Below are positions 47,946-59,585 of a stretch of 64,000 nt of DNA, piece by piece. A model generated the notes under the pieces. That model searched no databases, was not told the origin of the DNA, and saw only the letters and a list, made by a program, of their open reading frames with translations. Within the stretch, counting starts at the first letter, position 1. Every line of letters begins with the position of its first letter. The position numbers and the translations under genes were made by a program. This DNA comes from Siphonodentalium dalli (taxonomy: Eukaryota; Mollusca; Scaphopoda; Gadilida; Siphonodentaliidae). Location of the stretch: assembly GCA_032622095.1 (NCBI GenBank), contig CP136066.1, positions 133,579,917 to 133,643,916 on the forward strand. The letters run 5' to 3'.

Positions 47946-48659
47946 CATTTGGATTTCTTTTGAGAGAATGAGAATATAAATAAACGTTTAAAAATCTTCA
48001 AACAAACACCATTTAAATATTCAAGAATTGGAGTGAGCACCTCTCGGCTACTGACAGTGACTGACTCGGCATGTCAGTGTCAGCCATGTTTTATTGGATT
48101 TCGATCAATTGGTGTTCGTGCACCCAGACCAGATATTTAAATGTGAATTTGGGCTCCCTTTCCCATACAATTTATTAAGACACAAACTTACGCAACCTTC
48201 CAAGTCAGCATGGGGTTGACATCAGCCGATATACTGCAACGTATTCATCCATCAGTTCATGCCAATATTGGAAACTTGTTTGTGACTCGTCTTCCATTCC
48301 AGATCATTCCAAGTTTAACCTGCTGGCTGCTGTCAACTGTCTAGGATTACTTGAGTACCGGTACGATTAAACGGACACTGACCGTGGAATGTCGCATTTC
48401 CATATCACATAAGCGTTGCTAGTATAATTTCTGCAATATATGCTGTCTTTGTGGTGCGAATTTCTCACAACAAACGTCGTTAACGTGTGAAGTAACAATG
48501 CGGAAGTTACAATTTATGGGTTTTCCCAACCCGGAGGTAAACAAATCAGACAGTGCTTAAAGTCACGCAGTCGGAGGACATCGCGTGGCGAGGGGACTGA
48601 ACTCTGTTTTGCAACTTGCGATCGACGTACCACCGGTCATCTGAGTACTATCCCTTTAA

Positions 48660-50030
48660 AGATCCCCACCTTCCTCCCTTTGGTACATCAGACTGACTAA
48701 TTTGTGTGGGCCAACACTCGAGGTGTTGTAATATAATTATGCATTATCGTCATGTGATGTCGTGATTCAAATAAGTAGAAAAAATATGATTAAACACCAT
48801 TTCCCTGGGGATTTTGCAGTAAATGGTTCCTGATCAAACGAAAAACAGGCCCATTTAGGTTGGTAATGATCTTAATTTGCGATTAAAACTTCACAATTTT
48901 AGCTACACATCGCGACAACGTACGGGTGTCGTCGGTAATGTTAAACGATCACACAGAAATTAACCACACCACAGTCGAACATGTATCGGTTTCGGCTAAG
49001 CCGATCAGAAGTCGATGATTAAATATTGTTTTAATGAAAAGCTATGGTCTTTCTGAAGAAAAAAATGGCTTACCCCACGTGACTCCGCGTTCCTTAACAT
49101 GCATGCAGGGTCGATGGAAGAGGGAAGTCACCCCACGTGTCCACGGAGGTAGGAATACAGTGCCCATTCATTCTTGATATAATATCAAGTTATTTAATTT
49201 CCACGCCAAAAACGCTCTTTATCGTACATATCTGGTAATTTGCGACCGATTTCGGTGGCATAAATGGGGATCATTATCAAGTCTGATATGCCCAGACCGA
49301 TCCTAAACTCGGTTTGACGGGAAATGGCGATGAACACTTCTGTTGACAAACTTGTACATCCGCCAATTCAAAATGGTTAATCTGTTTTTTTCTTCTTTAA
49401 AAGACACAAATGATACAAACGCTCTTCATTCATACCATAACAGGGATACTATGACTGAACGCTCTTCATTGTCGCATGTTCCATATTCTTTGACTTAATA
49501 CATATTCTCAAGTAAATAATTTATAAAGATCCGTATTAAAACAAACTGACCCTTTATTTCAGCCTTCACATTCATGTGACATCGTTAATTTTTTTAATTT
49601 TTTTTAATAACCCGGAGCTTTTGAGGACCACTCTTATCGGCTGGGCACCCCCTGAAGAGGTAATCCACCCTTCCGAGATGGTCAAAATGCCCCTCGGGGT
49701 CGGTCCCCGCATAAAGCGGACAGTCAGTCAGTCAGGACCACTCGTCCTCCTCAGGCTGCGAACCCAAACAGTGGAAGTCCCTTCAGGTGGGGAAAACCAC
49801 CATCCGGGACGTATCACACTGTAAGGGCTCGATCAAAGCATAGCGACCCTGCTCGCTGCCAGCGCGGAACAGATACTACACTTTGATCTTAGCCAAAATT
49901 TAAGGCATCGTAAATTTGTATCGTTGTTATAGATCCCCTGATCATTCCCACCTTCCTCCCTTTGGTACATCAGACTGACTAATTTGTGTGGGCCAACACT
50001 GGCGGTGTTGTAATATAAGTATGCATTATT
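48660..50030 (+). repeat. Single copy of the 950-bp unit (family S), split by a SINE
   Basis: Aligns with the array unit from 'gatccccaccttcctccctt' through 'cgtcatgtgatgtcgtgatt' (48,748) to 'acattcatgtgacatcgtta' (49,588). The SINE at 49,589-49,905 follows, then the unit resumes to 'gttgtaatataagtatgcat' near 50,030. Confidence 0.85.
49589..49905 (-). mobile_element. SINE with U2 snRNA-derived head, near full length (S1)
   Basis: Read on the - strand: TTTTGGCTAAGATCAAAGTG plus TAGTATCTGTTC (49898 down to 49867), identical to invertebrate-type U2 nt 15-45 including the branch-site pairing GUAGUA. A body of about 230 bp follows, then an A-rich tail (AAAAAAAATTAAAAAAATTAA at the 49,589 end, 21 bp with its last A). 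It interrupts a family S unit and is flanked by catcgttaa / catcgtaaa, a 9-bp-class target duplication. Shape (polymerase III-type RNA head, body, A-tail, short target duplication) and length (about 317 bp) are those of a SINE. The first 14 nt of U2 are missing or altered. Confidence 0.8.
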
Positions 50031-52225
50031 ACGCCACATGGTGGTGTATCTAGTTTCGGTGATTTTGATATTGTGTGGTGGACAGGACGAATGTATTCTT
50101 GGAGATTTTTTTTGTACCTTACTCAATCGTACCAATAGAATCACTTATATGCTGAAATTGTAAAGTTAACGGCACCGGTGTATAATATGTTTTTGAAAAT
50201 ATGATAAATCGTATCCATATAGTCAGGACAGGCTGAAATTGTAAACTTAAAGTCACCGGTGTAATACTATGTTGTTGAAAATATAAATAATCTGATAGCC
50301 TGAAAATAATATATCACCCATTGGGAGCCCCTGGTGTATTCTTGGAGATTTTAATTGTACCTTACTCAATCGTACCGATAGAATCATGTAGATGCTTAAA
50401 TTGTAAAGTTAACGTCAACGGTGTATAATATGTTTTTGAAAATGTGATAAATCGTATCGATAGAGTCAGGACAGGCTGAAAATAATGTGTAACCCATTGG
50501 GAACCCCTGGTGTAGTGAAGTGAATTGTGGGTAGTTTCATTGTGATTCTCCGCCATCTTTATTTTCTGGAATTATCACCAAGATTTCTCACTCGATTCTC
50601 TTAAAATGCACCCGAATCGGTCAAATTCTTTTGATAATTCTATCTAAATACATCTTAGCTACTATTCGGATCTGCTGTCCCGGTCGAAAAGGGTTTAGTT
50701 TGACAAAAATGGCAACTGACAAAAGCCTGTTTACAAAAAATGCGTCTACTCGGTGACCCGTCCACGGTCCACGCTGTAGTGTAAATTTATTATCGAAAAC
50801 AAATTCAATTTCTTCCATCTAAAACATAATTACGCGCTGAACTCTGTCATTTTAAGAATATATAAGTATTACACACATACACACCAAATTTCAGCTCAAC
50901 AATTTGAAAAATGACAGTTTTATACACATAAATCGATTTTAATGGGAAATCCTGTGTTAAATTTTATCATCGAAAAAAAAATCATTTCTTTGATCTAAAA
51001 AATAATTACGTGCTGTACCCTGTCATTTTAGGAATATATAAGTATCCCATTCACACACACCAAGTGTGAGCTAAAAATTTTGAAAAATAAGAGATTTATC
51101 GACATAAATCGATTTGTATATGGCAGATGCCAATTTCCTTGTTAAATAAATTTTAGTGCCCTGCAAATGTTTTCTGAGCTGTTCCATATTGGGCACTAGA
51201 GTCCATATTTGACCGTTATATCTGATAATTGTGCGACAGTACAGTCGCGTTACTTTATATGTCAACATTGGTCATAATCACCCGACAAATTTATTTCGGC
51301 CTATCGTATCAACACCTATTTTCTCCCGCGTAGCCTGACTAAGTGTCAACATTGGTCTTTATCGCTCCACTAATTTGCATCGTTTCATCGGTATGAATTC
51401 CATATCCAATTATCCACATATAACCAACCCAACCTCTAATTCCGGTCCAATTTATTTAATTTTTTCATCACTATAGTCACGTTACTTAATATTTTATCGC
51501 GTGATACTTGTACTTATATGTCTATGGTATTACTATAGTATACCGTATACGTATTTCAATTGCTATTCCTTTCTATATAATCCTGGTGCCATCTATAGAA
51601 ATAGAGATAATTTCATACCACCCCCCCCCCCATTTTATGTCATTGCTGCTTTAGTACAGTCGCGATACATTACATGGCAACATCGCTCCACTAATTTATG
51701 ACAGTTCATCGGTACGAACCCCTTTTTCTCAGAGTCCATATAACGTGCCAACCCAACATCTTATAGAAGTCCATAAATGACTATTCTGGCACTATATAGA
51801 GATGACTAAGATTCTGACACCCCCACCCCCAATTTTATAGCCTTGTTGCAATGTTCAGTAGAGTTGAGATGCATAATATGTCAACATTGGTCATTATCGC
51901 TCTATAAATTTATATCGGTTCAACCCTTAGTTCCCTGTATCGCCCACCCCTCCCTGAATTTATTTTTTCATTTGTATTATAGTCTCGTTACGTACACATT
52001 TTATCTCTTGTAACTTTTGCTTCAATGCGTCGAGTTCCGCTGCAGAGAATAGAAAACTGACAACATTTTGAAATGTAAGCAGGCTTCAAACTCATCTTAT
52101 ACAAGAAAAACTCTGGTTACATAAGAAATTTGTGTATAAGGTGTACACGCATTTGTTGCGTTAAAAACCAAAGGTCCCAATTCAAGGTCCAAATCCCCAA
52201 CATACTGTTGTGAGGTTTAACTTCA
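50031..52225. other. No gene; two partial duplications
   Basis: 'ttcttggagatttt' through 'accttactcaatcgtacc' with following 'gctgaaattgtaaagttaac' occurs at 50,096-50,200 and 50,339-50,440. 'attacgcgctg' / 'attacgtgctg' blocks repeat at 50,828 and 51,005. Loose repeats of 'gtcaacattggtcat' and 'catcggtacgaa' run through 51.2-51.9 kb. Confidence 0.5.
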
Positions 52226-52231
52226 TCTACA

Positions 52232-52356
52232 TACAGTAATGTCCAAAGTAATTGATCACTTAACCACAGCAAAATTATGGGTATTTTTTCATGATTTTAA
52301 ATCCTGAAAAATTACCCATAATTATGCGGTGGTCAATTACTTTGGGCATTACTGTA
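52232..52356. mobile_element. Hairpin MITE, TA-flanked
   Basis: TACAGTAATGTCCAAAGTAA at the left and its mirror ending cattactgta at the right; 125 bp, nearly a perfect palindrome centred on attttaaatcctgaaaa. Confidence 0.85.
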
Positions 52357-52398
52357 ACCAATATAAGGATTTGAGGTTTAATGATAACTCAATCCTCA

Positions 52399-52531
52399 TA
52401 CAGTAATGTTCAAAGTAATTGACCACTTAACCACAGCAGAATTATTGGTAATTTTTCAGGATTTTAAATCCTGAAAAATTACCAATAATTTTGATGTGGT
52501 TAAGTGGTCAATTACTTTGGGTATTACTGTA
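52399..52531. mobile_element. Hairpin MITE, second copy in tandem
   Basis: Same element (TACAGTAATGTTCAAAGTAA ... tattactgta). The 3' flanking phrase 'aaccaatataaggat' also follows the first copy, so element plus flank were duplicated together (period about 167 bp). Confidence 0.85.
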
Positions 52532-52659
52532 ACCAATATAAGGATGTGAGGTTTAATGAGAACTCCATATAACTAATAAATATGTGTGAAAATTAAAACA
52601 AAACAAAATAAATTCCATGATGGCGTCCAATATGGACTGCCTAATTCTGCTCCAAAACT

Positions 52660-53899
52660 AAGGGAGGCCAAATTCACATTTAATAATTAATTGTGCTTAA
52701 GCGCAATCAATTGCGCTTAAGCGCAATCAATTGCGATTAAGCGTAATTATTTGCATAATTATATGTAACAAAACACCCCTGGTGAATAAATAGTTTTCTC
52801 CATAACTTAGCATTAACTCCTATTGACATGTCACTTCTTGGTTTAATTGGTTTGGATGGGTAGGGAGCTAGCCCAACTTCTTTATCAAAATGGCTGACTC
52901 GCAATAGTATCACCTTCTGTTTTAGTTGGAGCGATTCGTGATAGCATTATATTATCTTCGGTATATATTAGTTGGGGCTACTTGCAATAGCATTACTTTC
53001 TGTATTAGTCGGGGTGACATTGATTTTCTTCAATTTTCGAGTATACAGGCACACCATATGAGGGAAGCAAGCCCTCGGTGACACCACATTCACACTATAT
53101 GATCATGGAAATACTATAGATTTGTGCAAGAGCTGCTGATTTAATAAGAAAAACTAGAGCTTCAGGACTGAGACACCAAAGCTCCAGTAATTACACACCA
53201 TTTTTTGGACAGGGATGCTGATAATATGAAAATAGGGTTTTTTCCCCCTGATTTAAGTCAATAAGTAAACCATACAGTAATGCTCTAATTAATCGACTCC
53301 TTAACCACAGCAGAATTATGAATAACTTTTCAGGATTTAGTCGGAAATATGGCTTGTTGCCATTCATCCTGAAAAGTTACCCATAATTCTGCTGTGGTTA
53401 GGAAGTCGATTAAATAGAGCATTACTGTATGAGGTAAGCAAGCCCTCATGCAGTGACACCGCATGCATGTATAGGATATTACCATAGTAAAGGCTAAAAT
53501 CTGTGCAAAAATACATTAAAAACATCATACAAAACATTACTAGAGTTCCGGGAAGGCGACATCAATTCTTTGGATAGAGGGATGCTGATAATATGTAATT
53601 AGGGGATTCTCCTTGTTGAACACATACTCACAGTTTGACTGTTGAGTACAGGTAAAAATTAGCCCAATGCTCATCTTGTGTTGCTAGGTGATACACCAGG
53701 TCATGCTAATAGTTTATGGGTAGGTTAGATAGTAGTCACAATTACGCTTAAGCACAATTGATTGCGCTTAAGCGCAATTAATTGCGCTTAAGTGTAATTA
53801 ATTATGCTTAAGCGTAAATGCCCTATTTGCGCTAAAGCACAATATGTGGTATTTGCGCTTAAGCGCAATTCATTATTAAATGTGAATTTGGCCTCCCAT
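52660..53899. mobile_element. Foldback-type element with GCGCTTAAGCGC palindromes, copy 2
   Basis: The ends are A(A)GGGAGGCCAAATTCACAT and the mirror ggcctcccat, flanked by CCAAAACT / ACAAAACA (6 of 8). Arms hold units on aattgcgcttaagcgcaatt. The interior matches 38,230-38,560 in reverse and contains a nested hairpin MITE (53,273-53,429). No transposase. Confidence 0.8.
53273..53429. mobile_element. Hairpin MITE nested in foldback copy 2
   Basis: TACAGTAATGCTCTAATTAA ... gagcattactgta; interior 'ggaaatatggcttgttgcca' as at 43.4 kb. Confidence 0.85.
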
Positions 53900-54777
53900 A
53901 CAAAACATGTATATTGAATATATGGATGTTTATTGGGGGAAACCGATTATTTCAATGATATTTTCATTAACTGGGATCCAAAACCCGACTTACGGGAGCG
54001 TGCTTCGCGCGCGACTGTATCTTAAGCATATGTGCATATTTAATAAGCCAACAATTGGAATCCCAACAGAGAAGATTGGCGTGGGTCCCTTGTGCGATCT
54101 GTCCATCGAAAACTATTTAGACATCTCAAGCACGTAAGACCCAATAACTTAATATACAGAATATAGATACATCTATTGCCTGAGTGACTAATATTTATAT
54201 TTGTTACAATGAGGTCAAATAGTTGCGAAGCCAGCACCACAGTTCTTTCCCTCCATAGTAAATCTTAAAACAACTTCTAAAGAATGATTAATTTACCTTA
54301 TATTTGGTATGAAGCGTCCTTGGTTTACTGGAGTTCAGATTTGTTAACATCACGTCACCAAGTTAATTACTTGCGAAGCCACAGCCATAACTATTTCCCT
54401 CCATAGTAATTCTCAAAACAACTTCTTAAGAACAATTGACCAGGTCAGTCGCGCAATTATTGGAAGAGCCACGGTCAATCATTTTTTTAAAACCAAATGT
54501 TACATTTAAATTATTGCTTTATTTAACCAAAAAAAAAATTAAATGAGAAAATTAACTTTTAATACTTGCTACATTTTATCTTTTAATTATTTCATATAAA
54601 TTTTAGTATTTACAGTATACTAAGTCCAAGTCTGTATAATCTGTTGAGTGACCCCCCAGTCGTTTACTTGCTTTGTTAGTAATAATTTGAAGGATTACTT
54701 CTTTAAACGCAATTGTTATCAAAATATTTTATGTATTTTTTATAATTTCTATTTATATGTAATACTATAATCTTGGT
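53900..54777. other. No gene; remnants of the 'ttatatttggtatg' dispersed repeat
   Basis: 54,230-54,480 has two diverged copies of 'ccctccatagtaa.tct.aaaacaacttct' with 'tttggtatgaagcgtccttgg', related to sequence at 12.7, 13.8 and 16.1 kb. Confidence 0.5.
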
Positions 54778-54807
54778 GGCGTTACCATTTCTGACTATGG
54801 TTTTCTT
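54778..54807 (+). repeat. 30-bp direct repeat, left copy, flanking the array
   Basis: ggcgttaccatttctgacta then tggttttctt: identical to 59339-59368. Confidence 0.85.
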
Positions 54808-54809
54808 CT

Positions 54810-57800
54810 CGTCATGTGATGTCGTGATTCAAATAAGTAGAACAAATATGATTAAACACCATTTCCCTGGGGATTTTGCAGTAAATGGTTCCTGATCAAA
54901 ACAAAAACAAGCTCATTTAGGTTGGTAATGATCTTAATTTGCGATTAAAACTTCACAATTTTAGCTACACATCGCGACAAAGTACGGGTGACGTCGGCAA
55001 TGTTAAACGATCACACAGAAATTAACCACAGTCGAACATGTATCGGTTTCGGCTAAGCCGATCAGAAGTCGATGATTAAATATTGTTTTAATGAAAAGCT
55101 ATGGTCGTTCTGAAAAAAAATGGCTTACCCCACGTTACTCCGCGTTCCTTAGCATGCATACAGGGTCGATGAAAGAGGGAAGTAACCCCACGTATCCACG
55201 GAGGTAGGAATACAGTGCCCATTCATTCTTGTTATAATATCAAGAAATTTAATTTCCTCGCCAAAACGCTCTTTATCATATCTGGTAATTTGCGACCGAC
55301 TTCGTTGGCGTAAATGGCGATCATTATCAAGCCTGATATGCCCAGACAGATCCTAAACTCCGTTTGGTGGAAAATGGCGATGAACACTTCTGTTGACAAA
55401 CTTGTATATCCGCCAATGCAAAATGGTTAATCTGTTTTTTTTCTTCTTTCTTTAAATGACACAAATGATACAAACGATCTTCAATCATATCATAACAGGG
55501 ATACTATGACAGTGAACGCTCTTCATATTATCGCATGTTCCATATTCTTTGACTTAATACATATTCTCAAGTAAATAATTTATAAAGATCCGTATTAAAA
55601 CAAACTGACCCTTTATTTCAGTCTGCACATTCATGTGACATCGTTAAATTTCTATTGTTGTTATAGATCCCCACCTTCTTCCCTTTGGTACATCAGACTG
55701 ACTAATTTATGTGGGCCAACACTGGCGGTGTTGTAATATAATTATGCATTATCGTCATGTGATGTCGTGATTCAAATAATTAGAAAAAATATGATTAAAC
55801 ACCATTTCCCTGGGGATTTTGCAGTAAATGGTTCCTGATCAAACCAAAAGCAGGCCCATTTAGGTTGGTAATGATCTTAATTTGCGATTAAAAATTCACA
55901 ATTTTAGCTACACATCGCGACAACGTACGGGTGACGTCGGCAATGTTAAACGATCACACAGAAATTAACCACACCACAGTCGAACATGTATCGATTTCGG
56001 CTAAGCCGATGAGAAGTCGATGATTAAATATTGTTTTAATGAAAAGCTATGGTCGTTCTGAAAAAAAAATATGGCTTACCCCACGTTACTCCGCGTTCCT
56101 TAGCATGCACACAGGCTCGATGAAAGAGGGAAGTAACCCCACGTATCCACGGAGGTAGGAATACAGTGCCCATTCATTCTTGTTATAATATCAAGAAATA
56201 TAATTTCCTCGCCAAAACGCTCTTTATCGTACATATCTAGTAATTTGCGACCGACTTCGTTGGCGTAATTGGCGATCATTATCAAGCCTGATATTCCCAG
56301 ACAGATCCTAAACTCCGTTTGATGGAAAATGGCGATGAACACTTCTGTTGACAAACTTGTATATCCGCCAATGCAAAATGGTTAATCTGTTTTTTTTTCT
56401 TTCTTTAAACGACACAAATGATACAAACGCTCTTCAATCATATCATAACAGGGATACTATGACAGTGAACGCTCTTCATATTGTCGCATATTCCATATTC
56501 TCAAGTAAATAATTTATAAAGATCCGTATTAAAACAAACTGCCCCTTTATTTCAGCCTGCACATTCATGTGACACTGTTAAATTTTTATTGTTGTTATAG
56601 ATCCCCTGATCATCCCCACCTTCCTCCATTTGGTACATCAGACTGACTAATTTGTGTGGGCCAACACTGGCGGTGTTGTAATATAATTATGCATTAATTA
56701 TCGTCATGTGATGTCGTGATTCAAATAAGTAGAACAAATATGATTAAACACCATATCCCTGGGGATTTTGCAGTAAATGGTTCCTGATCAAATCAAAAAC
56801 AGGCCCATTTAAGTTGGTAATGATCTTAATTTGCGATTAAAATTTCACAATTTTAGCTACACATCGCGACAACGTACGGGTGACGTCGGCAATGTTAAAC
56901 GATCACACAGAAATTAACCACACCACAGTCGAACATGTATCGGTTTCGCCTAACCCGATCAGAAGTCGATTATTAAATATTGTTTTAATGAAAAGCTGTG
57001 GTCGTTCTGAAATAAAATGGCTTACCCCACGTGACTCCGCGTTCCTTAACATGCATACAGGGTCGATGAAAGAGGGAAGTCACCCCACGTCTCCACGGAG
57101 GTAGGAATACAGTGCCCATTCATTCTGGATTTAATATAAAGAATTATAATTTCCTCGCCAAAACGCTCTTTATCGTACATATCTAGTAATTTGCGACCGA
57201 CTTCGTTGGCGTAAATGGCGATCATTATCAAGCCTGATATGACCAGACAGATCCTAAACTCCGTTTGATGGAAAATGGCGATGGACACTTCTGTTGACAA
57301 ACTTGTATATCCGCCAATGCAAAATGGTTAATCTGTTTTTTTTCTTTAAACGACACAAATGATACAAACGCTCTTCAATCATACCATAACAGGTATACTA
57401 TGACAGTGAACGCTCTTCATTGTCGCATGTTCCATATTCTTTTGACTTTATACATATTCTCAAGTAAATAATTTATAAAGATCCGTATTAAGACAAACTG
57501 CCCCTTTATTTCAGCCTGCACATTCATGTGACATCGTTAAATTTGTATTGTTGTTATAGATCCCCTGATCATCCCCACCATCCTCCATTTGATACATCAG
57601 ACTGACTAATTTGTGTGGGCCAACACTGGCGGTGTTGTAATATAATTATGCATTATCGTCATGTGATGTCGTGATTCAAATAAGTAGAACAAATATGATT
57701 AAACACCATTTCCCTGGGGATTTTGCAGTAAATGGTTCCTGATCAAACCAAAAGCAGGCCCATTTAGGTTGGTAATGATCTTAATTTGCGATTAAAACTT

Positions 57801-58934
57801 CACAATTTTAGCTACACATCGCGACAACGTACGGGTGACGTCGGCAATGTTAAACGATCACACAGAAATTAACCACACCACAGTCGAACATGTATCGGTT
57901 TCGCCTAAGCCGATGAGAAGTCGATGATTAAATATTGTTTTAATGAAAAACTGTGGTCGTTCTGAAAAAAAAACATGGCTTGCCGCACGTGACTCCGCGT
58001 TCCTCAACATGTTTGCAGGGTCGATGGAAGAGGGAAGTCACCCCACGTCTCCACGGAGGTAGGAATACAGTGCCCATTCATTCTTGATATAATATCAAGA
58101 AATTTAATTTCCTCGCCAAAAACGCTCTTTATCGTACATATCTAGTAATTTGCGACCGATTTCGGTGGCGTAATTGGCGATCATTATCAAGTCTGATATG
58201 CCCAGACCGATCCTAAACTCGGTTTGATGGAAAATGGCGATGGACACTTCTGTTGACAAACTTGTATATCCGCCAATGCAAAATGGTTAATCTGTTTTTT
58301 TTTCTTTAAACGACACAAATGATACAAACGCTCTTCAATCATATCATAACAGGGATACTATGACAGTGAACGCTCTTCATATTGTCGCATGTTCCATATT
58401 CTTTGACTTAATACATATTCTCAAGTAAATAATTTATAAAGATCCGTATTAAAACAAACTGACCCTTTATTTCAGCCTTCACATTCGTGTGACACTGTTA
58501 AATTTGTATTGTTGTTATAGATCCCCTGATAATCCCCACCTTCCTCCCTTTGGTACATCAGACTGACTAATTGGTGTGGGCCAACACTCGCGATGTTGTA
58601 ATATAATTATGTATTATCGGCATGTGATGTCGTGATCCAAATAAGTAGAACAAATATGATTAAACACCATTTCCCTGGGGATTTTGCAGTAAATGGTTCC
58701 TGATCAAACCAAAAGCAGGCCCAAATTAGGTTGGTAATGATCTTAATTTGCGATTAAAACTTCACACTTTTAGCTACACATCGCGACAACGTACGGGTGA
58801 CGTCGGCAATGTTAAACGATAACACAGAAATTAACCACACCACAGTCGAACATGTATCGGTTTCGCCTAAGCCGATCAGAAGTCGATGATTAAATATTGT
58901 TTTAATGAAAAACTGTGGTCGTTCTGAAAAAAAA
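54810..58934 (+). repeat. Tandem array of the 950-bp unit (family S), about 4.3 copies
   Basis: The phrase 'cgtcatgtgatgtcgtgatt' (last copy cggcatg) starts units at 54810, 55753, 56702, 57658 and 58618, giving periods of 943, 949, 956 and 960 bp. The last copy stops after about 317 bp at 'aaaaaaaatggct'. Copies are close to each other, so the array is young. A - strand frame of 84 codons (MSTEV.IAIFHQTEFRICL) is open in units at 56,100-56,354 and 57,046-57,300 but is not kept in the others. Confidence 0.92.
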
Positions 58935-59338
58935 TGGCTGGTAATTATTTAAATATAAAGTCTACCATATGGGTTATCCCACGAACAATTATTTTAAGTG
59001 GCCTGTCGACTCAGTCCAAGATAACGCCTTATCTATATTCCGACTTAATTGGAACTAGAACTCAGTGCGTTCAACGCGTAGGCAATGATTGGCTTGTCAG
59101 TGGACACATATTACATCGTTTGTATGATCCATGTAAAACGCCAAATACACGATAATTACAGAGATTACATACATGAGTGTATCCACCCTTAGGGTTTATC
59201 AAATCCTTCTATAAAGATAACAATTCATCCGATAATCCCATGAACAATAACAAGCGGGCGCAAATTACGTTTACGTACATGATCATCTTATAATAATTGT
59301 ATTAAAATTTTTATTTATGGCTAATAATATGTTATTGG

Positions 59339-59368
59339 GGCGTTACCATTTCTGACTATGGTTTTCTT
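59339..59368 (+). repeat. 30-bp direct repeat, right copy
   Basis: An exact match to 54778-54807. Between the two lie the array and about 400 bp of unique sequence. Confidence 0.85.
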
Positions 59369-59384
59369 GTTTCAGTAGTGTGAC

Positions 59385-59585
59385 GGTTAATCTAGAAGAT
59401 TGCATCAGAGCACGTGACCAAAACAAAGTGTCTAAAAATAGAAAACTTTGTTTATCATCCGGGCTTCTGATAAAACAGCTGACGCAATATGGCGACTTAC
59501 TGTGACATATTTTGGCGGATATTATGTATGCATTTTAATGCAAACGTTTGGACACATCCACAGTAGGCCTACACACATTGGATAA
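59385..59585 (+). promoter_or_regulatory. Candidate promoter / 5' UTR of the small gene
   Basis: Upstream of the ATG at 59586: CACGTGACC at 59,411-59,419 (bHLH-zip E-box) and AATATGGCGAC near 59,486 (YY1-like), with no TATA box in clear position. Base composition is less AT-rich than in the surrounding repeats. This is inferred from motifs only. Confidence 0.35.

Noticed and set aside
49867-49898. Functional U2 snRNA gene
   Set aside because: Only about nt 15-45 are clearly present; the Sm site and 3' stem-loops are missing and an A-rich tail with target duplication follows.
56100-57300. 84-codon frame repeated in the 950-bp array (- strand)
   Set aside because: Open in two neighbouring units but not in all copies; no domain and no start context; likely chance in a repeat.
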